Shown here: in pieces, positions 37,859 through 49,600 of the stretch | How positions within the stretch are numbered: the stretch's first letter is position 1 | Layout: every line of letters starts with the position of its first letter | Assembly: GCF_910592395.1 (NCBI RefSeq) | Contig: NC_088323.1 | Location: 3,162,001 to 3,226,000, forward strand | Direction of reading: 5' to 3' | From: Lineus longissimus | Taxonomy: Eukaryota > Nemertea > Pilidiophora > Heteronemertea > Lineidae | DNA length: 64,000 bases | Position numbers and translations under genes: made by a program | The notes under the pieces: generated by a model | Told to the model about the DNA's origin: nothing | Seen by the model: the letters and a program-made list of their open reading frames with translations, nothing else | Databases searched by the model: none

Positions 37859-39612
37859 TTAATTAACCTTGACCTCTCGTGGAGTCTGTTGTTCTCTCAG
37901 CGCTCGCTCCATCTGTTCCTTGCACCATTTGACTGTCAATGTCTCGTCCACTCGGTCCATGAACGCGCTGTGGACGTCACGATTCCTTCGACGGTAGCGC
38001 TGAAAGAGAACGGAGGGAGTTATGAGTAGGTATTAACGCGAGTTTGCCAATCCTTTACCAACTGGGGAGATTCTGTGTCAGCTATCACGTCCAGATTGTT
38101 TACTATCGCTTATCAATAAGGTTTCCTGACAAGGTTCAGCCAGGTCGGTGTGAACGCAAATGTTAAGTCTCCTGAAGAGTCTTCAGGTGCTTAATCCCAA
38201 AATACGTACATGTAAGCGAATCGCCATACATAATTTCGTCTTCGTAACCTTTATGTTAACTATCGGGCACTCACCGTGTAGTCTCTTGGTCTGTTAGGGA
38301 ATGGATCTTGTGGGTGATGCAGCTCGACCTCCCATTTCGGTGGCTGTTTCAGCGGGGGTGCGAAGTCTGGGCCGGGATCGATGTCTCTCTCTGTCACGCC
38401 CAGAGCCTGGCCAACAACTAAAACGAGGAAGAGAAACGTCAGCTGCACGAACAGAGAGCGGTACGATAATGACCGGCAGATGGAGAAGTAGACTCGTTCC
38501 TACATAAAGCCTCAGTACACGTATACTGTGTGTCCCCTGTGGCGATCTCACCGTGTGTCGTTCAATTTCTACGTTGTACTCCAAAAAAAACTATGTCGCA
38601 GAAGTTTATAGAAATCCGTTGCGAAGCGAGAGAAAAGAATGTTTTGATAGTGTTGGAGGCCGGTTACGGTAAGACTTACTTGTTCTTGGGTGATTTGTAT
38701 GGAACTTGATATTGAAAGGATCCCTTTCATAACTGGTAAGGAACTCATCAAGGCCTAGCTTCTTGATTGATGGATACTGAAAGAGAGAACAAAGGTTTGC
38801 AACTTGCTTTGAAGAGGAGTGCTTGCTTTTGATATGATAATACAGAGTTCTGTGAAGTAGGTATTCGCAATATCGTGCTGTGGAGACCTACCCTATGCTG
38901 AAGGTGACGAAAAAAGTCACAAGTTCACTGAAACGGTCACGTTATGCGGCATTTTTCTTTTCTCAGATTTACGTACCCCTCTGAAGTCATGTGGCTTCGG
39001 CGGTTCATACGGTTCAGTCGGGAACTGTCCTTCCCTGACGAATGCCTGTCTCGCCTCCTCCGAATCAACAATATGAAATCGTCTGATAAACTCTGGCTTA
39101 TCCATACTCTGCGTCACTCTTGGTTTAGCTATATCAGGCAGTAAAACCACCTCTTTCGATTGTTTTAAGCGTTCGGCGTAGTAAGAGTCCTTCGGCGTAC
39201 TATACATCCACGGCTTCATAGCATATTTTGAGTTCCGAGGTGGCGGACGCGGGGCAAAACCCTGTGGCCTGAAATCGGGTGGTTTTCGTTTCCATATGTC
39301 GTAATCCGGCGGAGGCCGTCCTAAAAGATAACTATCACTTCTAGATTGCAAGATATTTTGAGTAGCATCGAAGTTTGTCCGAGAATGAAAATCAAAACTG
39401 TGACCTAGGTGTTTTATTGAGCTTGCTTTCGATAGAAGGCGCGGTGATGATGTTACAATTGGCCTAAATTCGTCGTCGACGCGTGATGTGCCTGTTCGAT
39501 GCGATTGTTGATCATACTGTGATTCATTATCGGCGTCCATCTCAGATTGAGCGTCACAACCGGAACCGACGTAATCATCCCGTATTGACAGCTCCTCTTC
39601 ATCTGGCTCCAT
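37859..39612 (-). CDS. Four-exon Pro-rich protein, possible SPMIP8/TEPP-like ciliary protein
   Basis: Exons read on the minus strand: 39612-38977, 38776-38680, 38417-38275, 37999-37859. All junctions have GT-AG and matching phases, giving 338 aa from the ATG at 39,612 to a TAA. The N-terminal 70 residues are acidic and low-complexity (MEPDEEELSIRDDYVGSG). The middle is rich in Pro and aromatic residues (GRPPPDYDIWKRKPPDF, YAMKPWMYSTPKDSYYAE) and is followed by YPSIKKLGLDEFLTSYERD and a charged helical C-terminus (KWCKEQMERALREQQ). There is no signal peptide or membrane span. This pattern resembles sperm/cilia microtubule-associated proteins, and the KPWMYSTPKDSYY...YPSIKKLGL order recalls TEPP/SPMIP8 from memory, which I cannot verify. 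The gene structure is well supported; the function is a guess. Confidence 0.8.
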
Positions 39613-42600
39613 CTTTAACGCTCACGTGGTCCAATATTTCACTGAATAATGAGAAGGGATAATATAAAACCTGCATTAAAATGACGGTAAGATGACTTTC
39701 AACCAGAGGACAAGAATGCGTATAATATGCAAAAAAACATCTGAACATGTTAGTATAGATATGGCCATAAAATGACCTGACCATGCGACCTACCTAACTG
39801 ATAAAAATTGAATAGATGTAAGCTTACTGGGACAAGTACAGGCTTGATATCAGCTTAGTGTAACCAGCCAACTCTAAGATATCAGCAAATAATTTTTCAA
39901 ATGTTTACCTTTGGTTAAGATGTGGTTTGGTTTTTCTTTATTACTGAAGGTTCCCTGTCAACACTAGCTAAACACGAAGATAGTCTTTGGACTATTGGTA
40001 TTTCCGTTATCAATGCGTAAGCCAGAAGGCCTATGTATGCAATGGCTCTCGGTAATGTCTAGCGAAGAAGATTGGCCTCTTGAAGCCACAAAAGGTTTTA
40101 GTATTCTAGGCGAAGACAATTTCGTGGTGGTTTTATGGTTTCTTTGTGGTCTTGTATGTAGTGTATGTAGTGTATGGGCACTGAATTGGATTTTTTTGCG
40201 GTTTTATCAATATTATCATTAGAGGTAAATGAAGATTTGGTTGAGAATAACCACAGCTTATAAAAAAAGGTTCTTATCTCTCTTGATGTAAGGATTTGGA
40301 TGGCCTCGAGTAAGTAATGGGGATTATAATTTGATCAACAATCGTATCTTTGGGATTTTCTTCGAATCTAAGTGAGAATAGACGTCCCTATACTTGCTCG
40401 TACTTCAAATACGAGCATGACTTTATGTATTTTAAAGATCGTTGAAAAGGTTGGTGCCAGGCAGTTAGAAAAATCATGAACGTGAACGGTCTCTCGGATC
40501 CACAACAATCTGCATACAAAGTTTGCCTACTAAGACGGTCCCAGTTAAGATAAAGACAGACATGACGCTGTCCTCGATGAAGGCAAGGGGTGATATTTGT
40601 AATGCTCGATATGTCGTAACTACGCTTTCGATACTTATTTCACGACTAACGGGCAGACTGGGTGACCGCGGCCCGGCCCTGGATTTTCCCGGCCCGATAT
40701 TAAAGTCGTGCTATTATGAACAGTAAAGTCCAAACAAATGACCTGTTAACTATGCATACCAGCTAGCAATAGCTAATTGCTAGACGAAGTATTATCTTGT
40801 CCCAACCATCCACACCACAATTAGCCAGCAACACTTAATATTATATTATATGGCAATACCTGCTGGCTATAATGTCGGTCCAGGGTCACACGCGAACTAG
40901 CTGTGAAAAATAACCGATTCGCATCAACACACTTTTGTGCTGTCGTTTGTTATCTGTCACGAATGAAGAAAAATGTGTTAAATGGCAGTGTATCTATATT
41001 TGAAATTTTTTTATAAAAGACGGCTACCTACCTTATTTCATGACTGTATTCCGCAAGTTGACATTCCCCGAGTAATTAACGATGTCCTTACTGACGCTTT
41101 AATCTTAGGGCACATGCGAGACGAATGATATTTATTCGTACGTTTGATAGGGGTGCCATCAACCAGGCCTACTTATGCATACGATTGTTTCGACGATATC
41201 CCCGGAGGTTTGTATTAAGAGATTAGGCCAACTTCAGAGACAGGAAATCGTGTTCACTTGACGAAAATCTTTAAGTTTGATTTTACGTAGTCAACTAAAT
41301 AAGGGGTTCTTCTTTTAGAAATGCGTGCAATGATGTATATATACATGTATATGGATACCTCGCCGTAGCAGCTAGAACACTAGACTTGGGTAAACCAAAG
41401 GTCTGTTTCTGAACGGTTTTGATGTCGCACAGACCGTTTGGACAAGGTACTACGGTCAGCTGTTATAAAGTAGACACCTGTATTCAATTGATAAACGGCG
41501 TGCATAAATCGTGTGCATTTTGTAAGAGCATACACATTCAATTGATGTATTAGCCAGCTGCATTTACGATGTTGTAGCAACAACTATGCATTTAACATTG
41601 ACAGATACAATGTATCGAGCGCCGAACTCGCCTAAACACTAAATAGCAATTTATAAACAACAATATATTAACTTCCAGTGTATCGATAATAACTATGGTT
41701 CATTTCCTGTGTTGAAAAGCCTGACATTTGCCTACTATGTTGGCATGGCCAGAAGTCAATACGAGACCAAGGCAAAACACTCTATGTTCTTGACGAGGTA
41801 AGGGGACTGGCGTTCCCGGGATCATCCCTATATTCCCCTTTTACCACGTTCCCCGGGTTTTATGTTCCCTGGGTCCTATGTTCCCGAGTTCTACATACCG
41901 ATACTCCTGAAATAATGAGACACGTTTTAAAGAGATTATCTACTATGGAAAATGACAGGAATGATGTTAGGTCAAATCGTACATACTGGTAATTGTAGTG
42001 TCAATTTTTTTTCTGATCGCATAAAAGCAGTATAAACCGATCATGACAGACCTGTCTCCAATACGACATTTTGGCTGAGAGATACCATGGTATTTCCGTC
42101 AGTAAAAATGGGTTTTTGTTGTGCCTGCATGAATAATTGAGAAATTGAGCCTTGAAACAGAGAGTTTGTTTCCTTGGCCTTTACACCATAAATGTACGTC
42201 AACATGAAGCCTCTGTGTGACTTCTGCCTATCGCCGTACGAAAAGAACACTTCAATCACAGTGAGAGTACAAGTCACCAAGGAGACTCGCGCATGCGTAT
42301 AGCACCAAAAACAAGCCTGGTCAGCAGGGGTTATTTCATTTACACAGCACACGTTTATCAATCCAAGCATGGGTTGAGATTGGCTCAGACAGAATACAAC
42401 AGTCGTTTGTTTGTTTCTATACCAATCAAGACTTACATTCAGTAGTTCACAAATATTATTTAGTGTAATTTATACTGTGATAACTTTACATAGGCCTTTT
42501 TTATGACTCGAAGCGAAGGGCTTTAACGGTAAACTGTAAAGCTTCAAAGCAGGCATTTACCAATTTCGGTTATGCTAGATTAAATAAGGAATAAATAGCA

Positions 42601-43485
42601 TAATCTCTAGTCAACATTCCGGCCAAGCACTGAATATACCTGTCGTGACAGCCAATATGTGCTCGGTGACACCAATAAGATTAATTTTCAATAACACCCT
42701 CCTTTTCAGTCACAGAACAACCGTACTTCGGCCACTTCTTAAACGACCGTGATAAGGCCTATGATTTATAGGCCTGCTCATGAACCTATGAACGGATTTA
42801 ACGGTGTAAAGTTATGGTAGTTATATTCAAAATCAAAGGAAAAATGGTTTCTGTGTCGCCTAATGTAGGTTAAGACATACTGTATATCACCGACAACGCA
42901 GCCATAACATGTGTACAGGGACAATGAAATGAAGTCAAAATTATAATCGTTCCATCAAGGAATCTCCGTCTGAATAATCACGCCTTCGGGACTGGTACAG
43001 TCACGCATTCTACCAGTAGATTGGCCCTCGCCTTTCAATATCTGTGACGCTGCTTAGGCGAACAAAGTCATTCTTCAACGATGAAGTCGCACGGAAATAT
43101 AGCAAACTATCTACATTGTCATATTGACTCGACATTACTCTGCATTGGAGAACAAGCCAAATGTTTACAGTTCACGTATGCATGTATTTATGCATATAAT
43201 ATGTACATACATTAGTATTTATGCTTTGTAAGAGTTCGTGCCTTGTGTGCACGTTTTGTGTGTAACATAATGTATACAATATATTGACAGTCTTGTCTTG
43301 AGCCATTCAAACTCAATGAATGCAAAGGTCTGCTGATGCCCTTACAATATAGACTTGATTCACAAGTTTGTACAGTTGAAATTTTAATGTGCTTTAACAG
43401 TTAATCGGAGAAGAAAAAGGTTCCATTAAGAAAGTTTTCGAAATATTCCTCAGATTTACAATCATGGTGACTTAGAATCAGAAAA
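39613..43485. other. Intergenic, no gene seen; short CCCGGG-type repeat
   Basis: No credible exon chain. A degenerate ~18-bp tandem repeat lies at about 41,811-41,892 (units such as TATGTTCCCTGGGTCC and TATGTTCCCGAGTTCTA). A 109-codon minus-strand ORF at 42,041-42,370 has no recognised domain. Confidence 0.5.
41811..41892 (+). repeat. Degenerate ~18-bp GTTCCCgGG tandem repeat
   Basis: About four degenerate units of the form (TA)TGTTCCCnGGGTTCTA are seen in a row: GTTCCCGGGATCATCC, CGTTCCCCGGGTTTTA, TGTTCCCTGGGTCCTA and TGTTCCCGAGTTCTAC. Each unit contains a CCCGGG-like palindromic core. Confidence 0.65.
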
Positions 43486-44660
43486 ATGGATCCTGATGAC
43501 CAAGATGAAGATGACGATGAAGACATATTTCACTGGACAAGGTAGGGACGGATTATTGCAGGAAAAAAGTGGTGTAATAAGACCAAGGACGAACTGACTC
43601 CAGTTCGTTCGCCGTCCGTGATACTTAAGATGGGAGTAAGTGAAGGATGTGTTCCTCCATGATATGCCAAGTTGCTATGAAACCAAAGAGCAACATTCGC
43701 AAAATGCATCATGCTGTTTATTCTACCAACTTTCTCCAGACCGTAGAAAGTGAAATCGAATTGAAAGATCTAGCATCATGTTTGTACAGCTTGCACTATA
43801 ATATCGCCGTGTCCGATCCGCCGTTCAATAGCGTTAGTGCATACATGATAAATTTAATGGCAGAATAGCATACTAATCAATGACATACTTAGTTCTCTGC
43901 CCTATTTTCAGAAACCCTTCTGATGAAGCAACTTCGGTTCGGTCAGAAACCGCTGACTATGAAGAGAGGGACCCGGATGCAGCCATTCGGACATGGGTTC
44001 CAAGGAGACTCGCCATGGTGTGCTTCACCCTCAACATTATCTTCCCTGGTCTTGGTAGGTTCTTAGTTAAGCTATGATCTCTGCGTTGTCCATCGATAGC
44101 AATTGCAGTCACCGCAAAAATATACGTTCTCAAAACGTCCTGAGTTGATTTAGTGGCTTTGGCTTATACCTTTTTTTATAAACTCCTCATTTTTTCAGGG
44201 ACATTCATCGTGTCTATAACCCTTTGTTGTTGCTCGAAGAACCTGGACTGGTCTGATGAGAAGAAACGAAAACTTGCCCTTTACGGAGTGTTCATAGCAC
44301 TGATGCAGCTGGTAACAGCTGGATTCCTATTCGCTGGATGGATCTGGAGCTGCATATGGGGTGCTAGACTCATGGCAGAAGCGAGTAAGTATACAAAGGT
44401 CATGAGGTGAATGTGCTCCGCTTTTCATATTTTGAGTTGTTTAGTTTTTTCTCTAATCTATTCTCGTTCAGATTGATGCGATCAAACCGCCCTTGGCTGA
44501 CATTTTCCATGTGAGGTTATTTTGTAACATTTGCTGCTCGTTCCAAAATCTTATGTACACCCTTCTGTTTTTTTCCGCTTCAGACGCTAAGGTTGAAGAC
44601 TCGTATCCAGTAGATGTAATCGTGACGTCATCGACCGTAGAGGTCCGAGTCCAGAGATGA
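43486..44660 (+). CDS. STUM: Stum/SPEC3-domain membrane protein
   Basis: Exons 43486-43541, 43912-44054, 44199-44384 and 44584-44660 are joined with matching phases at GT-AG sites to give 153 aa. An acidic N-terminus (MDPDDQDEDDDED) precedes VPRRLAMVCFTLNIIFPGLGTF, the hallmark Spec3/Stum motif. Then come a CCC cysteine triplet (SITLCCCSKN), a charged loop, and a second hydrophobic stretch LALYGVFIALMQLV...GWIWSCIWGARLM. Two hydrophobic spans and a short polar tail match the family. Drosophila stum is needed for mechanosensory transduction, and sea-urchin SPEC3 is linked to ciliated ectoderm; vertebrates have a STUM homologue. The role here is inferred from the family. The start is the first ATG of a short exon preceded by a stop in frame. 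Confidence 0.92.
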
Positions 44661-46634
44661 CATGGCCTCAATTATGGGGCCAATCTCCTCACATAGTTAT
44701 CTGACGTCGCTCAGTGGTGTTGAAGATTGAGATGGCTGAACCCAGACCTCTGCCGGCAATCCTGCAAAAAATCGATCATATTCTCAATAGCGGGACGCTG
44801 TAACGTCGACCAGCACGTGTTTGCACTCTTCGACAACACTTTAGAAATGACATATTTTAGGCAGTGAATTGGCATGATCACATTAATTTGATAATCGATA
44901 TACCCATGCAATCAAGAGTAGGCCTAAACAAAAGTAACATAAAGAACAGCGCTTTAAAACATAATCATCTCGTTATCTAGTACCATCATGACAGGTGCAA
45001 CACCGGTATAATGTTTTTGAGTGTTTCTGTTTTTGAGTGTTTCCCCTAATTGTTTGGGAACGCTCAAAAATAGATTGACAAGTTTTTCTGTGTATCCCCC
45101 CTATTGAAAAGTCATGGTCTCTCTAGCTGCCTATTGTTTGGAAACACTGACACATGGGAAACAACCACAGATGTTACACCGGCATGTAATTTTTCTCATA
45201 TTTTAATATATAAATGCGAATTAGAAAGCTCAGTATAATTTTGTTGTTAAATACCTAGGGTGCATTTATTCAACACGCACACCGTAAACGTGTACAATCT
45301 TGCATCACTTCAGTTGCAAAGTTTCCTCGGGCAATACCGCGGTACCGGATTACGACACATCAGTGTCTTTAGCCATTGGGAGAAGGTTAGTTATCGCATG
45401 GTTGAGTTTCATTATGCTTTCATCTTCGGTTTGCACATTAGCATATATAAGTACCATTTCAAGAGTGGATAATTAAGTTTGATAGCTTACATCAGTGTCA
45501 CTTCCTAACTTTTAGATATTTTAAAATGTATTGAGTATTGCCTGGTGCGTTCATTCTCTGTAATCCTGACATCACTCGCGCTTTAGCTCATCTGTTTTTA
45601 TTAATTTGAAGCTGCTTTACGATAAACTGCACATTTGCTCTAGAATAATAATAACCCAAGTCTCAAAGTTTATTGGTTGGGTCATAGCTGGGGAGTGGTA
45701 CGATTCAGTGAGATATATTTTTATGATTCGGCGACCACTCTAGAAATGGCGGGCTTCCTTGCCTGACTGCTAATGCGGGCTAAAAGGGAATCCGCTTCAA
45801 ATATATAAGGTTTCAGAGAAAATCTTTAAAAACAATATCAATTTCTTTTTAACATATTCAAAGCTGATCAACACATTGTTTCACACCTGTTGGGTGGCCA
45901 GAAAACCACTACTATCCTTCACCAAACAGAGTGTGAATGAGAGCAAAAATAAATGTTTACATTGCTGCACTCATTTTAATTGGATTAAGTCAATCAATCA
46001 ATACAATCATTGATTAGTAGCAACAAACAGATTAAATTCAAAAAAACAATATTTGAACAGGAGAGTAAATAAACCAAGACAAATCGGCAGCTTTACGTGT
46101 ATTTTATTCTACTTCCGCTGCGTTCGATACCCGGTTGATGGCTATTTTGTGACGCATTCAAGCAGCCCCGTGATGGCAACAATTTATTCTTACTTTTACT
46201 CCCCATGTAGGCAGCTTGCAGGCAGTGTCATTCTGACTGGTCAGCCTCTTGCCCGGCCCTTGATGATTTGGCATTACTGCAACATATAGGCTGCGGTTTG
46301 GACAGTCATCCGGCATTCGCCCCAAAAGCTGCCTACAACATACATCCTCTTCATATAGGATATCAGTTCGTAATCAGTACAGAATAGAAGTCTCCTTCCT
46401 CTCGATTGACCAGGGGCATCTTTGCAATGTGAGTAGCCTTCATGGTTCTGTCTCTGTTCGATTTTTTCCTGGCCGTCGCTTCTCCGAAGGTGGTAGGTAC
46501 TTTGGGAAGGCAACGGTTACGTCATATCTTTCTAAATCAACCACAACTGACTAGTTTGAATAGAAATGCACAAAGATGCCGTCAAGAAATTTCATCAGCG
46601 AAAATTGAAACTCCTTTGCTTTTATTCTCTCTAG
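44661..46634. other. Intergenic; likely 5' region of the spermine synthase-like gene
   Basis: No coding exon seen. Repeat family B lies at 45,013-45,185. Because the first coding exon at 46,635 begins with an acceptor (ctctctag), a non-coding 5' exon of the downstream gene should lie somewhere in this interval, but I cannot place it. Confidence 0.5.
45013..45185 (+). repeat. Dispersed repeat family B, copy 2
   Basis: Collinear with the copy at 9,632-9,768 (shared blocks TTTGAGTGTTTCTG, ATTGTTTGGGAACGC, AGATTGACA, TTTCTGTGT, GGAAACACTGA and CACAGATGTTAC). It is about 35 bp longer than copy 1 because of an internal insertion. Non-coding interspersed repeat with approximate ends. Confidence 0.7.
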
Positions 46635-46635
46635 G

Positions 46636-49600
46636 ATGACTTGCCATACTTTCATGCTTTATGTCAAGTTCAAAGAAGGACTGCCTCAAGACTGTAAGTT
46701 ACGGAGACCAAAAACCAATGCATATTGGTTTACGGCAAACTATTATATCATTTTGAACATTTTCAAAATTCTACAAAGCGAACGGTTTTTTTCGTGACCA
46801 CCACGTGCTCCTGACAAGACGCTGAGACATACTTTTGATGATATGAGACGTATTTTCGACGAGTGTGGTCTTTCTCTCAACAATTTTTCTCCTAATCTCA
46901 TCCTCGCACATCTAATTTTTGGATTTGATCTCGCATCTGTAAATCATAACCCCAAAGATTTGCCTTTTAGCTTTCCTGGCCACATTGTAAAGATACGGCT
47001 GTATAAATTGTTGAGAACTTGGGAAATTGGATTGTCAAAACTATATGCACCTGCACTCCGCCACTCCAGTTGTAATAGGTGGCCATAATGTACTTTGGTA
47101 CGCGGCACCTCTTGTTTAATAAATAAGTGTTTGAGAGGTACTAAGCGTCATTTTGAGCCACGGAGCAAATGCAGCAATTCCTTTCATTGGGAGATATGGT
47201 CACAAACCAAATCAATAGTGGCGTTAACTTTAGACAAGACCTGAGAATTTTCAAAGCAACTATTGATTATCATTTAATTGATTTTAATTTAGTTGATTTT
47301 AATTCAATTGATTTAAAATGCACATTGCCCCCCCCCCCCCCCCCCCTGCCGCCACCGATACGATCAGTTCGCCGAAGCATAATGTGAAAGAATGATTGCG
47401 GATGCAGGATGGCTGCGTGTGTCGCAGCTGCAGCACTCATCACATCGAGATTATCATTTGCAGCTTTTAAAGAAGACGTTAATCAAATTGGACAAATATG
47501 TCTTGGTGATGTGGAGGCTAAACAAAGTATGAAGGTGGGAAATTCGGATACAATAGTTAACATGACCAATATACAGGGAAGGTGAGTTTGATTCGGTTTT
47601 GTTTTGTTCTATATCATCGCTATGATTACCTGTAAGTGTATTGTAGCACGAAGTCGAGTCATGATGTAGGCCTACTGCTATGGCAGTCAAAAATATTTTT
47701 GTGCATTACACAATGTATTCATACTTTTGATTGGTAACAACGTCTACATATACTTCGCCCATTTTTCTTGCTTTTCCTATGGTGAGTTATGGTCGCTTCC
47801 ATTAAACTCATTCTACAGTACATCTTTTTCAGGCGGTAAATTAGCATGATTATTGTCCTTTTTTGTAAACTATATACCCAATCAACTATAGATCCATAGA
47901 AGAAGACTGTGCACCACTGCCGTAACCCTGGCATATGTAACGCTCATCCAGGGTTCCCTCGATCTAACAAAAACAGTTAGATTTGAATAGGTGTTATGAA
48001 ATTCCTAAACACGAATATATGGCTATAGGCATTTACACTGTGCAGCTGGTACCACAGAATATTCTATCAGAATTGTTTAATCAAACTTTCCGTTTCTAGT
48101 CACCTGGCTGTCACCTCATATTGAAAAATAACTTACTAATAGAAACTATGAAAATGTTGGTCCACACTCGGATAATAATATTAGTGCTTATAAATCCCTT
48201 ACCTGTAGTATTCTGAGAGTCAACTGATTGAGATTCATCTAGCTTACACTAAGACAACGTTTTTGAGGAGACAATGGTTACGTGTTGTCATAAGTAAACT
48301 TCCCATTACAAGAAAATGAAATTCCTTGAAAACCGTGTCCCCGTATTTGTTCAAGAAATCTTCTTCTGCAAAATACGAAGTGTGAAAAGTTCTTGGAAGA
48401 TTTCTTTCCTTGTAAAAGTAAGTATTCGAATATTTCACTCACCTAAAAGTGAAACGAGAATTTTTCTCCTCAATTTGATTGTATTCATATTAAATTTTAC
48501 TTCCAGCCACATGACGATTCGGACGTATTCTGCCCAGAATTTGCTCACAATAGACGTTAGTTACATGGTTCTCGGCGATACACTAGATCCTGACACAAAT
48601 TTTTTGGTAATTCTTTTTCAAATTTTGACGGTCGCGATCTGATATTCAATATGGCCGTTACGGAAACCATCTTGAATTTAGTTTCCGTAGATTTCGGGTT
48701 GAATGACTTATCTGTCCAAAGCAATGTTACCTTTTCAAAACAACAATAGCTGCCAGCCTTTTCAAATTCACACCACTTGGTAACAAGCATGAAACAACCC
48801 ACATTGTTCATCATGCATATAGACAACGATCAATCGGGGGCTTATTCCACATGCTTTGCTTTATCAGTAGTATCTATCTATCTTTTTTCAGAAAATCAAG
48901 AAAATCAATAATCTGACAATGGAAGACAATTGTAACAACTCGGTAGGTCAATACATATAGGCTTGCATCCTGGCTTAATTTTCAATGAGTCTGCGTAACC
49001 GTGTTTTTATTTTATCATAGGCATACGATCTAAGATTCCTGAATCTTGAAACTAACCTACATGTGCATGTACACTAAACTTAATCAGAATGATATCTGGG
49101 TTTTCGTCCGTGGCAAAACATGAATCGGACAATTCGCGCTACGTTTACACAGAGTGCACCAGAGTACGTAGGCTTAGAGGTCATTATGGATCTTTGATCT
49201 ATTCCAAAATTCTTTTATATCATATTCAGTTGACGATGAGCCACCTTGAACAAGGATTGGAAAGTCTCTTTAAAGAGGTCTGCAGCGAAATAAGAATGTA
49301 AGTAAAATGTGTTATTATTACATGAACTTTATTGCATGAAATTTTAGTATACCACATTATCACCCCTGTCTTCACAATCAGGGGTTTAAAGGAGCAACCA
49401 GAAAGCGCTGACTTGATCTCTACCAGTAGGGGAACCAAGCAGTGACTCGGCCGGGTGTCGAACCCACTACTTTTTGACCAAGAGGCCGATTCTCTCCCAT
49501 GGCGCTACCGCTGCTTCTGTTTCGATTTTCCAGCCTACCATCTGCAATTAAACGCGGCGAACGCATTTGGCGATACGGCTTCACCACTGATTCGAGGATT

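Noticed and set aside
38294-38584. 96-codon minus-strand ORF overlapping exon 3 of the TEPP-like gene
   Set aside because: It is the wrong frame of a real exon: using the nearer acceptor gives this frame and a premature stop, whereas the acceptor at 38,418 keeps the gene open.
49440-49509. Possible tRNA gene (A and B boxes on minus strand)
   Set aside because: Stems do not close into a cloverleaf and the sequence continues into an unrelated body, so it is a SINE head.
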